From contig DDIR01000123.1 of NCBI GenBank assembly GCA_002338715.1, positions 33,599 through 74,350 of the forward strand: 40,752 nucleotides of DNA, read 5' to 3'. Below the pieces are notes generated by a model that worked only from the letters and a program-made list of their open reading frames with translations, did no database searches and was not told where the DNA came from. This DNA is from Phycisphaerales bacterium UBA1845. GTDB lineage: Bacteria > Planctomycetota > Phycisphaerae > UBA1845. Shown piece after piece: positions 9,658-18,535 of the stretch (position 1 is the first letter of the stretch; each line of letters starts with the position of its first letter). The position numbers and the translations under genes are program-made.

Positions 9658-10368
9658 TTAATCCAGTGGCGACGAATCTCCAACCCTGATGTCATCGACC
9701 TTGGCTTGATCGCCATCGATGCCAATTTCAACTTCAATTGGCGTGATGCCGTTGACGAAGTGGCCTTTGATATGGACCACGATCGCGCCGTTCTTGGTTG
9801 TAAGCGAATTGGTCTTGGGAAGTTCGTGCTGTTGCAACTGCCCGTGCTTCTTGGCGATCTGTTCAAGCCAATCTTCAAATTCGTTCGGCTTGATGCTAAC
9901 GGACATGCGCTTGGAGGCGAATCGCGAAATCCATTTGTCGGTTTCTGCCGCCCGGTCTGCCGCAGACGTCTTGAGCACAGCGATCGCGTCCTGACCGCAA
10001 CCAAGGCTGGCTTTTGTGATGAACAATCCAAAGCCGACGAGCAGATTGGTGCCGATCCCCAGCAATCCGAAGATGCCACCGGTCACGCCGAGCCATCGCC
10101 CACGCCGCACCTCGTGGCGCGTCTGAAAAAACGAAATCACGCCTAGAATAAGGGCGAACACGCCGCCTAGAATTCCAACGAGCATCCCCATCCTGATCGA
10201 CCCGGATCCTTTTGAGGCCATGCCTACTGCGGGCAACCAGGGAATCAGGACGACCAGCCCAATAATTCCGGCCAAAAGTGCTACAACGCTAAGAGGTGGT
10301 CGGTACTCCCCCAGATCGAGAGGGATTTCTTCAGATTTGTGCGAGTTTTCAAATGGGTTGTTGGTCAT
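9658..10368 (-). CDS. Small membrane protein with extracytoplasmic C-terminal domain
   Basis: Function unknown. The 236-residue product has a short polar N-terminus (MTNNPFENSH), three predicted membrane helices (about 25-50, 60-82, 92-118) arranged like DUF4190-type small membrane proteins, and a soluble C-terminal half (about 120-236) rich in Lys/Glu. That half ends with a beta-rich part (GAIVVHIKGHF, ITPIEVEIGIDGDQAKVDDIRVG) reminiscent of small secreted alpha+beta domains. Three helices would place the C-terminal domain on the opposite side from the N-terminus. ATG 10368 lacks a Shine-Dalgarno sequence but sits six bases after a -10-like hexamer, so the mRNA may be leaderless. It is convergent with the preceding gene. 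Confidence 0.75.
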   Translation of the reverse strand: MTNNPFENSHKSEEIPLDLGEYRPPLSVVALLAGIIGLVVLIPWLPAVGMASKGSGSIRMGMLVGILGGVFALILGVISFFQTRHEVRRGRWLGVTGGIFGLLGIGTNLLVGFGLFITKASLGCGQDAIAVLKTSAADRAAETDKWISRFASKRMSVSIKPNEFEDWLEQIAKKHGQLQQHELPKTNSLTTKNGAIVVHIKGHFVNGITPIEVEIGIDGDQAKVDDIRVGDSSPLD

Positions 10369-10374
10369 CGTACC

Positions 10375-10403
10375 ATTGAACCAGAGGAGCCGGGTTCGGG
10401 CAA
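10375..10403 (-). promoter_or_regulatory. Candidate leaderless promoter for the membrane-protein gene
   Basis: On the minus strand TTGCCC (10403-10398), 17-base spacer, TTCAAT (10380-10375), then six bases to ATG 10368. The spacing puts the transcription start at or next to the start codon, which has no Shine-Dalgarno sequence. Hexamers match consensus 4/6 each. Confidence 0.35.
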
Positions 10404-10885
10404 CTGATTTTGCGCGTAAGTGTCAGCCGGATGAAAGGGTTGTGGCGCTTGACGGGACAATTGGGGTGCCTTTAGTATGAGCGCTGCCGCAAAGTGACAG
10501 TGTACACCGGCCTGCCTGGTCGGGATTTGCGGTTTGAACGCCAGGGACGGCATTTTGCCGGTGACGGTATTTTGATTGTTGATTGCACCATTGGACGAAC
10601 GATCGCCGTGATGTATTTGGGGCGGTCGACGGTTCTGCGTGATTCTGAAACGCGGTGAACACCAGCGCTACCAGGATGGGCAAAACCTTCCCTCCGTTCA
10701 ACCATGAAGTGGCAAGTAGTGACGCTTAGGAAACAATGCCGCACAGAAGTGATCGGTTTGCTGATCGACAGATGGTCGGTCAGCGACGCTTTGGCGAACG
10801 ATCCATTTTCAAAGCCGGCGATCAACGCAACGTGGAACAACCCAACGTTGCCAAACGAAGTTGCATACATTTGGAGTGAGTGACC
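10404..10885. other. Divergent intergenic region without a recognisable gene
   Basis: About 480 bases between the membrane-protein gene and the FG-GAP protein. Apart from the promoter listed separately I see no conserved coding, RNA gene or terminator. A long reading frame on the minus strand passes through it into the antisense of the next gene and has no protein-like features. Confidence 0.4.
10449..10478 (+). promoter_or_regulatory. Putative promoter upstream of FG-GAP lipoprotein gene
   Basis: TTGACG (10449-10454), 18-base spacer, TAGTAT (10473-10478). It would give a long leader of about 400 nt before ATG 10886, so a closer promoter is possible. Confidence 0.4.
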
Positions 10886-13800
10886 ATGCCTCATCAGACC
10901 AAACGGTTTCAACTCAAACGGTTGCAGACCGCGCGATTTTCCAAGACGGCAATTTATGCGTTGATTGGGGTTACGGTCTTCTTCGGTTGTATCGGAGATT
11001 TGCCGCGACTGGTTCTTGGACCGGGCGTCATTGGCAACGTACCGCCGTCGCTGCAGATTCTCGCGCCGGTGGCCAACATCAATCGCAACCAGGGTGAACC
11101 GTTTGAGATTCAATGGACCGATGACGACCGCGATTCGCCGGCGCTGATTTCATTCAGCCTGGTCAACGTGGTGACGGGCACTGAAATCGTCCTCGTTTCA
11201 AACATTCAAGAAAACGACAATGCCGGCCCCGATCAGTTCAGCGCATCGACCGGACTGATCCCGCTGGGCACCTATAACCTGCTGGGCCGAATTTCGGACG
11301 GGCTCAACGAGGTTGTTTCGGTGTATGCGCTGGTCACCGGTTCGAGTTCGCAGCGTGTGCAGATCACGATTGGCGAACCGGGCACAAACCCGCTGAACGT
11401 TCCCCCGCAGGTTGCGGTGATTCAGCCGGCATTTAACCAGGGCGTGGCGCAGGATGACACCTTGGTCGTGACGGTGCGGCCGACGTCTGCGCCAGTAAAC
11501 GAGAATCTCCCGTACGATGCAGACAGCGAGTCGGAGTTGTTCATCGTTCTCGACCTCAACGATATATCCACGGACGACGATCCGCGGCTGCCCGACCCCG
11601 ATGAGATCATTGTCCTGCGTCAGCAGGACATCCCAATGGGAAGTACGGAAGAGCTGACGTTTAACATTGCGGTTGATCTCGGTGTGATTCCACCTCGACC
11701 CAATGGAGAGCCCTACCGCGTCAGGGCGACGATCATCGACGCCGGAAATCAGCGCGTTCATGCGTACGCGCAGGGTTCGATCAACATTCTTCGATCGGCG
11801 ACGGGGACGGTCGACCTTCTTGATGTGGGTACGATTCTTTCCGGAGCGGTATTCCAGGGATTCAATCCTGGATCGCGTTTGGGTTCGAATATGGTCGGTG
11901 TCGGCGACTTTGATGCCGACGGCGTCGACGACTTCGTATTGGTCGCTCAGTTCGGAAATCCCCGAAACTTCGGCAATATCGGAGAAGCGTATGTGATCTA
12001 TGGTTTGAATCAGGGGCGGTTCGGCGGCGTCAACAACGTCAATAGCGTGAGTCGCGGAATTTCCGGTACAATTCTAGAAGCGCCCCCCAATCGGTTGCAG
12101 TCTTTACATGACGATCCTCTGGCGGTGCCCCGCGGTATTACCAGTGTCGCACCGATTTCCGACGTCAGCGGTGACGGCCGGCCGGAAATCCTCATTGGAA
12201 TGGGCATGGTCGATGGTCTGTACCAGGGTCGCGACGACGATCCGGGTGACGGTGTTGAAGCCGTGGACGTGCAATTCTCTGCGCGTTTTGGATTGCAGAC
12301 GCTGACGAACAACGGAACGGCAGTCTCCGATTTCGACGATGCGTACGAGGGTGTTATCGACACATACATCGATCGAAACGACCCCAACGGTGGAGCGGGC
12401 GGCGAACAATTGCTGTTGTATGGCGCAACCAGCGATCAGGAAGCAGATCGCAATCAGTTCCCCATCATCGGGTTTGATCTTCCCGATGAACTGTTCATTC
12501 CCGATCCAGACAACATCGCCGAGATTAGCGCTACTATTGTACTGACGTTTCAAGGTACTCCCGCGATATCAACCGAAACGTTCGCAGTTCATCGATTGAA
12601 TCTTGGGGTCAATGACAACACCGATTTCAACGACTTTAATGGCTCGGACGGAACGCCGGGGCCCACTGAAGGCACCGATTACGACGACGAGGAAATCGAC
12701 TACTCGGTGAGTTTTGGAGTTAACGGACAGCTCATTACCACGACGATGCTTATCGATGTCACCGACGTGGTTCAGCAGGTAGTCGATGGCGAAATCGGAA
12801 CTCGCAATCCCCAGTTTATTATTCTGCCTATTTTACCAGTCAATGGCGCTATTTTCAGTTCGGAAGCAGTTTCGGAAGCGAATCGGCCATTGCTTAGGCT
12901 TTCGTTCGATGAGGATCGCGCATCAATTGAAGCGACGTTCAACTGCTACCCCGACCCCTACGTCAATAACCTTTCGACCGGAACTCCGATTGACGACCCG
13001 GGACGTATCAAAGCGGACTCGACTCTTGAGGCGTGTGGGGTTGCCGTGATGGTCACCAGCGAGAACCGAGACACCGCAGGACCGGTCTCGGCGACGCGAC
13101 TCGATAGCACCGTATTTTCGCTTGAACTCGCGGGGCAGGAAGAGGTGGTTTCCTTAAGTCCGACCGAAATCATCGGAAACGTGAATGGAAATCCGGCCGA
13201 TGGTCCAATTTCGCACACGGCGGGCGATCCGGGCACCGGCGGGCGGGGCCGCGGGTGCCGATTCCAGGCGGGGTTTTGGGATTTCATCAACGACGGAGCA
13301 TTGGGTGAAGCCAATCCTCGAACGGATTTCTTCGGTGAACACGTCGCCTCGGTTGCGGATATCACGCTGAACGGTACGCCTGAATTCATTATGTCCGCGC
13401 CTCGCAATGAACTTTACACCAGTACCATTTTGCAGTCACCGGCGGGAAGTGCCGACGCCAAGATATTCGCGTCGCGCCGATTCACTGGCAGCATTGTCGT
13501 GCTGGACGGAAACGACTATTCGACCAATCCGTTGTTTTCCGATACAGACGGGACCAATCAAAATATTCCGAATTGGGGTTCCCCGAGCGCTGGGACGTGT
13601 ACATCTCCTCGGACCGCACGCAGCGGAACTGCGGAACCGGTCAACGTTTTTGAAGTCTACGCCGAAGACATGACCGACTATCTCGGTGGTGCAGAGGCGG
13701 CGGGAGATATGAATCGCGACGGAGTTCCCGACATCATCTGCGGCGCACCGCTGAATGACAGCAGCGCCAATGGTCGCATTGATACGGGAGCGGTCTACAT

Positions 13801-14770
13801 CCTTCAGGGCCGTTCGCCATTTGGCGACATATCGCTCAGCCATCTGGACGATCCGGCATTTCCGCGACCGACTGTGCTTCGCATTCGCGGGGAAAAAACC
13901 GGTGATAAGATTGGCCATCGGCAGACCGGCGGCCGCGATGTGAATGGCGACGGTATTGGCGATGTGTTTATTTCGTCACCCAATGTCGATTTCCTGAGCA
14001 CCTCGGCTACGCATTGTGCGGACGCCAATCTGAGCACCAGCACGTTCACGGCTTGCCGCAACAACTTCGGCAATGAAGTATTCATTGGCGACACGTGCAA
14101 GCAATACGATTTCGACAACGATCGCGATATCGACGAGGACGATCAAATCGCCTTCGACAATCTGGTGGCCGGTTTCGCCGGGGCGTGCCCGATCGACAAT
14201 GGGTATGCGGCGGTTATATTCGGGAACGTCACGCTCGACGGAGACCGGACGATCAGTCAGGTGGGGACCAGCAGTCTGCCCGGTGTCATTTTCTTCGGCG
14301 CCAATCCGGGCGACCGAGCCGGCGAAGACATCGTTTCTGCCGGCGACTTCAATCGAGACGGTTTCGGCGATCTACTGATCGCGGCGCCGGGCGTGCGATT
14401 CACCGATAACAACAACCGCGAGCGCATGGGCGTAGCGTATTTGATCTTTGGCGGTACGCACCTCAACAACGCACCCGAGGGCGGCTTCTCGCTTGATCAG
14501 GTGGGCACGCCGCAACTTCCGGGGCTTGTATTCTGGTCGCCGTACGAAACGGGCCGACCCAACGAAGCGCCGATCGACAATGTCGGTTTGCTGGGCGACA
14601 TCAACAACGACGGTTTTGATGACATCGGTCTGGGCCTGACGCGGTCGGACTTTGTGGATGAGAACCTGCCGCAGACTCCAGGCGATGTTGGAACCGATCC
14701 GAACATAGGCCGCCGTCCAGACGATGGTCGTGTTTACATCATCTACGGCAACAACACGGTCGCGAACTGA
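10886..14770 (+). CDS. Giant FG-GAP (integrin-alpha-like) surface lipoprotein
   Basis: A 1294-residue exported protein of unknown ligand. The N-terminus is basic, then hydrophobic (about 21-34), ending in FFGC with Cys35 as a plausible lipobox cysteine. An Ig-like/cadherin-like region (about 45-310) follows. FG-GAP calcium-binding units of the type DxDxDG...GAP recur: DFDADGVDDF near 341, DVSGDGRPEI, DMNRDGVPDI, DVNGDGIGDV, DFNRDGFGDL and DINNDGFDDI. Together these would form a beta-propeller interrupted by an inserted domain (about 505-675) resembling bacterial DNRLRE-type modules. An EF-hand-like DFDNDRDIDEDD lies at about 1075, inside the propeller region. ATG 10886 has GGAG nine bases upstream; GTG 10880 is too close to it. 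FG-GAP proteins commonly mediate adhesion or matrix assembly; that role is inference here. A strong terminator follows. Confidence 0.85.
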   Translation: MPHQTKRFQLKRLQTARFSKTAIYALIGVTVFFGCIGDLPRLVLGPGVIGNVPPSLQILAPVANINRNQGEPFEIQWTDDDRDSPALISFSLVNVVTGTEIVLVSNIQENDNAGPDQFSASTGLIPLGTYNLLGRISDGLNEVVSVYALVTGSSSQRVQITIGEPGTNPLNVPPQVAVIQPAFNQGVAQDDTLVVTVRPTSAPVNENLPYDADSESELFIVLDLNDISTDDDPRLPDPDEIIVLRQQDIPMGSTEELTFNIAVDLGVIPPRPNGEPYRVRATIIDAGNQRVHAYAQGSINILRSATGTVDLLDVGTILSGAVFQGFNPGSRLGSNMVGVGDFDADGVDDFVLVAQFGNPRNFGNIGEAYVIYGLNQGRFGGVNNVNSVSRGISGTILEAPPNRLQSLHDDPLAVPRGITSVAPISDVSGDGRPEILIGMGMVDGLYQGRDDDPGDGVEAVDVQFSARFGLQTLTNNGTAVSDFDDAYEGVIDTYIDRNDPNGGAGGEQLLLYGATSDQEADRNQFPIIGFDLPDELFIPDPDNIAEISATIVLTFQGTPAISTETFAVHRLNLGVNDNTDFNDFNGSDGTPGPTEGTDYDDEEIDYSVSFGVNGQLITTTMLIDVTDVVQQVVDGEIGTRNPQFIILPILPVNGAIFSSEAVSEANRPLLRLSFDEDRASIEATFNCYPDPYVNNLSTGTPIDDPGRIKADSTLEACGVAVMVTSENRDTAGPVSATRLDSTVFSLELAGQEEVVSLSPTEIIGNVNGNPADGPISHTAGDPGTGGRGRGCRFQAGFWDFINDGALGEANPRTDFFGEHVASVADITLNGTPEFIMSAPRNELYTSTILQSPAGSADAKIFASRRFTGSIVVLDGNDYSTNPLFSDTDGTNQNIPNWGSPSAGTCTSPRTARSGTAEPVNVFEVYAEDMTDYLGGAEAAGDMNRDGVPDIICGAPLNDSSANGRIDTGAVYILQGRSPFGDISLSHLDDPAFPRPTVLRIRGEKTGDKIGHRQTGGRDVNGDGIGDVFISSPNVDFLSTSATHCADANLSTSTFTACRNNFGNEVFIGDTCKQYDFDNDRDIDEDDQIAFDNLVAGFAGACPIDNGYAAVIFGNVTLDGDRTISQVGTSSLPGVIFFGANPGDRAGEDIVSAGDFNRDGFGDLLIAAPGVRFTDNNNRERMGVAYLIFGGTHLNNAPEGGFSLDQVGTPQLPGLVFWSPYETGRPNEAPIDNVGLLGDINNDGFDDIGLGLTRSDFVDENLPQTPGDVGTDPNIGRRPDDGRVYIIYGNNTVAN

Positions 14771-14845
14771 TCGAGTTGACCATTGGATCGTCTAAATCAA
14801 TCGGCCTGACATCCGGTTGAATTGAAGATTAAACTTGTCACATTG

Positions 14846-14883
14846 AAAGACCCGTCGCAAACTATGCCGACGGGTCTTTTTTT
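14846..14883 (+). terminator. Rho-independent terminator after FG-GAP gene
   Basis: A perfect 12-bp stem (14846-14857 with 14868-14879, core GACCCGTCG/CGACGGGTC), a 10-base loop and a T-run ending at 14883. The A-rich 5' arm could also serve the opposite strand. Confidence 0.92.
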
Positions 14884-14890
14884 ATGTCAC

Positions 14891-14958
14891 ATTCTGGCAT
14901 CAGGCATATTCTGGCATCAGGCAAATTCTGGCAACTGTCTCATTCTGGCGTTTCGGAA
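14891..14958. repeat. Four 17-nt direct repeats upstream of nhaC
   Basis: ATTCTGGC occurs at 14891, 14908, 14925 and 14942, an exact 17-base period. The first two units are identical over 16 of 17 bases (ATTCTGGCATCAGGCA plus T or A); the last two diverge after the first eight or nine. The array fills the space between a terminator and the nhaC start (14964). It could be an operator with about 1.6 helical turns per unit, or a slippage-derived tandem repeat in the leader. Confidence 0.85.
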
Positions 14959-14963
14959 CGATC

Positions 14964-16439
14964 ATGGCTCACGAACACGGTATTCTCTCACTGCTTCCAC
15001 CGCTCCTCGCGATTGTGCTTTCCATTGTGACGAGACAGGTTTTCATTTCGTTGGCGATCGGCATTTGGGTTGGGTACCTCACGTTGGCCGACTGGAACGC
15101 ATTTGCCGCGACGATCGATACGCTCACCGCGTTTGTGCAGGTTTTTGAAAGCCCCGGCAACACCCGCACGGTGCTCTTTTGCCTGATGGTCGGATCGTTG
15201 ATCACCTTGATACAACGCAGCGGGGGAGTCGATGGTTTTGTCGACTGGATCAGCGGGCTTGGGTTGGCCAACAGTCGCCGAAGCGCTGGGTTACTCGCCG
15301 TCGCGGTCGGAACATTTGTCTTTATCGAGTCGAGCATCTCTTGTCTGGTGACCGGGACGGTGGGGCGGCCTCTGTTCGACCGGTTGAAAATGTCGCGTGA
15401 GAAACTCGCTTATGTATGCGATACGGCGTCTGCACCCGTGTGTATTTTGATTCCGCTGAATGGGTGGGGGGCGTTCATCCTCGCGCAGCTTGCGGACCTC
15501 GGCGTCGACGATCCCGTGCCGTTGCTGCTCAAATCGATCCCGCTGAATTTCTATGCAATCCTGAGTTATCTGTTGCTGCTTTTTATCGTCATCACTGGAA
15601 AGGACTTCGGTCCGATGCGAAAAGCCGAACGCCGCGCACGTGACGAGGGAAAGCTGCTGGCTGACGGCGCCCGCCCGATGGTGACGGAAGAAGTCCTGGC
15701 GATGCCAAGAGCCGAATCGACAACACCGCGCGTCGTCAACATGGTACTTCCGATCGTCGTCATGATTGCGACGGTGTTGGCGGCTATCGTCTACACCGGT
15801 GTGACCGGTACGAAGGACCCGTTGCCGGAGCAATTCAGAGATAAGATTTGGGTCATTCTCGAAAACTGCTCGGGTTCAACATCGGTGTATTGGGGCGTGT
15901 TTGCCGGATGCTTCGTTGGGATTGGCATGTACTTTTTCCAGGGCATCATGGGTTTGAAGGAATCGATCGATGTGGCGCTGAAGGGGGCAGGCGCACTCGT
16001 ACCGTTGGGCGTCTTGATGATTCTGGCGTTTGCAATTGGACGACTTTGCGGCAAAGACGGTTTGAACACGGGCGGGTATGTCGCATCGTTGGTTGGACGG
16101 GACGTTTCCGCGACGTTCATCACGCCGCTGTTGTTTATCGCATCGAGCGCCATCGCGTTTTCAACTGGAACGAGTTGGGGCACATTTGCGATCATGCTGC
16201 CGATCGGACTGTCGGTGGCCGCCAAGGTCGACTTGCCGGCGGCTCTTGCGGTGTCAGCCGTTTTGGGGGGCGGCGTGTTTGGTGATCATTGTTCGCCGAT
16301 TTCCGACACGACGATCGTTTCGTCGATGGCGTCGGCATCGGATCACATCGATCACGTTCGCACGCAACTTCCATATGCGCTGGCTGTCGGGGTGGTCGCC
16401 AGCCTGCTTTATGCGGTTTTTGGGGCAGTAATGGCCTAA
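14964..16439 (+). CDS. nhaC: NhaC-family Na+/H+ antiporter
   Basis: A 491-residue polytopic inner-membrane protein of the ion-transporter superfamily, expected to exchange sodium for protons or a related organic substrate. It shows about 10-12 hydrophobic segments, and the family motifs FIESSISCLVTGTVGRPL and DTASAPVCILIPLNGWGAF in the first half. The second half has FSTGTSWGTFAIMLPI and GGGVFGDHCSPISDTT followed by SSMASASDHIDHV, the characteristic NhaC C-terminal block. ATG 14964 has a weak GGAA five bases upstream. The 17-nt repeats lie at about -73 to -6, so expression may be controlled there. The next gene starts 88 bases further on with its own likely promoter. Sodium specificity is inferred from the family; some relatives are amino-acid or metabolite antiporters. 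Confidence 0.9.
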   Translation: MAHEHGILSLLPPLLAIVLSIVTRQVFISLAIGIWVGYLTLADWNAFAATIDTLTAFVQVFESPGNTRTVLFCLMVGSLITLIQRSGGVDGFVDWISGLGLANSRRSAGLLAVAVGTFVFIESSISCLVTGTVGRPLFDRLKMSREKLAYVCDTASAPVCILIPLNGWGAFILAQLADLGVDDPVPLLLKSIPLNFYAILSYLLLLFIVITGKDFGPMRKAERRARDEGKLLADGARPMVTEEVLAMPRAESTTPRVVNMVLPIVVMIATVLAAIVYTGVTGTKDPLPEQFRDKIWVILENCSGSTSVYWGVFAGCFVGIGMYFFQGIMGLKESIDVALKGAGALVPLGVLMILAFAIGRLCGKDGLNTGGYVASLVGRDVSATFITPLLFIASSAIAFSTGTSWGTFAIMLPIGLSVAAKVDLPAALAVSAVLGGGVFGDHCSPISDTTIVSSMASASDHIDHVRTQLPYALAVGVVASLLYAVFGAVMA

Positions 16440-16463
16440 TCAATTCCGCAGTGAATTCGACTG

Positions 16464-16491
16464 TTGACGAACTCCCGGTCGGGCCGACACT
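16464..16491 (+). promoter_or_regulatory. Putative promoter of the DUF2330 gene
   Basis: TTGACG (16464-16469), 16-base spacer, GACACT (16486-16491). It implies a leader of about 30 nt carrying the AGGAGA ribosome site in front of GTG 16528. Confidence 0.4.
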
Positions 16492-16527
16492 GGAATTGGG
16501 TAAACCGGATGCCAGGAGAAATTCACC

Positions 16528-18213
16528 GTGAATCAAAATCGAAGACAACCGATCGTCAATTGCATTTTAATCGTCTCATGCATGACGGCTGCCGTCGCCG
16601 CGCACTTCACCGCGACGGATGCAAAGGCGTGTGGCGGGTTCTTTTGCCAGCAGGTTCCCATCGACCAAGCCGGCGAACAAATCATCTTTCGCAAAGATGG
16701 CATCTTCGTCACGGCGATGGTGTTGATCCAATACACGGGCGAGGCTGAAGAGTTTTCCTGGGTCGTGCCGGTTTCCGGAATTCCCGAACTATCGGTCGGG
16801 AGCGATGCGGTGTTTGCGTCACTCGAAACATCCACGCGCCCGCAATTTATTTTGGAGACCAACGGACAACGTTGCCCATCCGATGATGGCGATTTTAATT
16901 TCGGAGGTGGAGGGGCAACGTCGGACTCGGCTGATGATGGGGACGATGGCGTGGATGTCCTCGAACGGTTGGCCGTGGGGCCCTTCGATGTCGAAGTGAT
17001 CACGAGTAATGACGCCGAAGCGCTTGCGACTTGGCTTGGCTCAAACGGTTATGAACTAACCGAACGCGGTGAGGAGTTAATCGGTCCGTACGTCAACGAA
17101 GGCAAGAACTTCGTCGCGCTGAAACTCCGACAGGATCAAGGCGTCGGAGACATCGAACCGCTGATCATGCGGTGCCAGACGGGCAACGCAACCATTCCGA
17201 TTCGGCTGACAGCCGTCGCCGCGCAGGACAACATGGGCGTGTTGGTCTGGTTGATGGGCGATTCACGGGCCGTTCCGCTGAACTATCTGCACGTGACGCC
17301 AAACTACACGCGGTTGAACTGGTACGCCGGAACGTTCAATGCGTACGCCAGTTATCAGGGACTCATCACCGCGGCGATGGATGAAGCCGGCGGACAGGGT
17401 TTCGCGACTGATTATGCCGGAACGGATTTCGACCCGAACACCTCACTGCCCACGGTCGAAACGTATACGGACGAGTTGGTGTACCTCGCGGGTTTTCCGG
17501 ATGACGCGGACTTCGTCGCCGAGTTGGCCAACACATTTGTGTTCCCACAGGACAAGGTGCTCGCGATTTTAGGGCGCGAACTTCCGCTGCCCGAAGGCGA
17601 AGACAGTTTCATCTACAGTGTCCCCGAATTGCTCAACGACACGTTTACGGCTGAGCAGTTGGCCGACGCGCGCATGCAGATCGTCGTCGAGATCAATGAG
17701 ACGATAGTCAAACCGCTGGAGAACGCACTCGCGATGTTTGACGGCAAACCATACATGACGCGCATGTACACGACGCTTTCCGCCGACGAAATGTCGCTCG
17801 ACCCTTCGTTTTCATTCAATCCCGATCTCGAAGATCAACCGATGACCCGGCGAGCGCGGATGGATGTTGACTGCAACTTCGGAGCGACAACGTGGTCGCT
17901 CACGCTGGGTGAAGGCACGGGGCGCAACGGTGAATTGGTCATCAATGGCTCGGGTGATCCACCGGGTTTTAGTGCGCCCACGATTGATCAGGAATCCATG
18001 TGGCGGAGCGAACGTGTGGATACGAGTGGCCCTCCCGTCACTGAAACGTTGAGGACATTCGGTGTCGCTCGCGTCATCGGCGCTGACAGTTCGGGTGGAA
18101 GCAACGGTTCGGCGTGTGGTGTCGGCTTGTTTGGATGTGGCGGCGGAACCGTGGGTACGTTGTTGCTGACCATGTTTGGCCTGGGACTCTTAAAGCGCCG
18201 AACGCACCCGTGA
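16528..18213 (+). CDS. DUF2330 secreted protein with C-terminal sorting-like tail
   Basis: Function unknown. The 561-residue product begins with a signal peptide (about 1-32, ending before KACGG). The DUF2330 signature follows: CGGFFCQQVPIDQAGEQIIF, then Y-TGEAEEFSWVVPVSGIPEL, a region that is normally followed by a thioester-less beta domain. The C-terminus (about 525-561) has Ser/Gly/Cys residues (SACGVGLFGCGGG), a short hydrophobic helix and a terminal KRR, the tripartite layout of MYXO-CTERM/PEP-CTERM-like sorting tails. The GTG start is fixed by AGGAGA nine bases upstream. It lies between an antiporter and a giant surface protein and probably sits at the cell surface. DUF2330 proteins are common in myxobacteria and planctomycetes, with no established activity known to me. 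Confidence 0.85.
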   Translation: MNQNRRQPIVNCILIVSCMTAAVAAHFTATDAKACGGFFCQQVPIDQAGEQIIFRKDGIFVTAMVLIQYTGEAEEFSWVVPVSGIPELSVGSDAVFASLETSTRPQFILETNGQRCPSDDGDFNFGGGGATSDSADDGDDGVDVLERLAVGPFDVEVITSNDAEALATWLGSNGYELTERGEELIGPYVNEGKNFVALKLRQDQGVGDIEPLIMRCQTGNATIPIRLTAVAAQDNMGVLVWLMGDSRAVPLNYLHVTPNYTRLNWYAGTFNAYASYQGLITAAMDEAGGQGFATDYAGTDFDPNTSLPTVETYTDELVYLAGFPDDADFVAELANTFVFPQDKVLAILGRELPLPEGEDSFIYSVPELLNDTFTAEQLADARMQIVVEINETIVKPLENALAMFDGKPYMTRMYTTLSADEMSLDPSFSFNPDLEDQPMTRRARMDVDCNFGATTWSLTLGEGTGRNGELVINGSGDPPGFSAPTIDQESMWRSERVDTSGPPVTETLRTFGVARVIGADSSGGSNGSACGVGLFGCGGGTVGTLLLTMFGLGLLKRRTHP

Positions 18214-18535
18214 CCATCCATTCACGGGGAGGTTTACTCCACCGAATTGTTCAATTGGCGTCAAATTCAAACCGAAAGCGAGATGTTTCGGAAGATGTGA
18301 ATCCGTGCATCGCTTGCTTCCGATTTGACCGAATCAGTTTTCAGGCGTAAGAGCGAGAATTCTGTGTCCCAATCTTGTCCGAATTGAGGCGAATCAACCT
18401 CGGCAATATTCGTCTTTCGTTCGCATATCAGACTGCCTTATAATGCGGACTCTTGGGTCTGACCATTTCTTGACCAAAAAACTAGGCGGGAACAGTCCAC
18501 ACGGCATTTCAAAAGCACGCGTAAGGAGAAGCTGT
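18214..18535. other. Intergenic region with candidate promoter only
   Basis: About 320 bases. No gene, terminator hairpin or RNA gene is evident. A TATAAT at 18439-18444 is the only strong signal. Confidence 0.4.
18416..18444 (+). promoter_or_regulatory. Candidate promoter of the propeller-dihaem fusion gene
   Basis: A perfect -10 TATAAT (18439-18444) with a poor -35 (TTCGTT, 18416-18421, 17-base spacer). It implies a leader of about 85 nt before ATG 18536. Confidence 0.45.

Noticed and set aside
14891..14958. CRISPR-like array
   Set aside because: The 17-base units are contiguous with no unique spacers and there are only four; no cas genes nearby.
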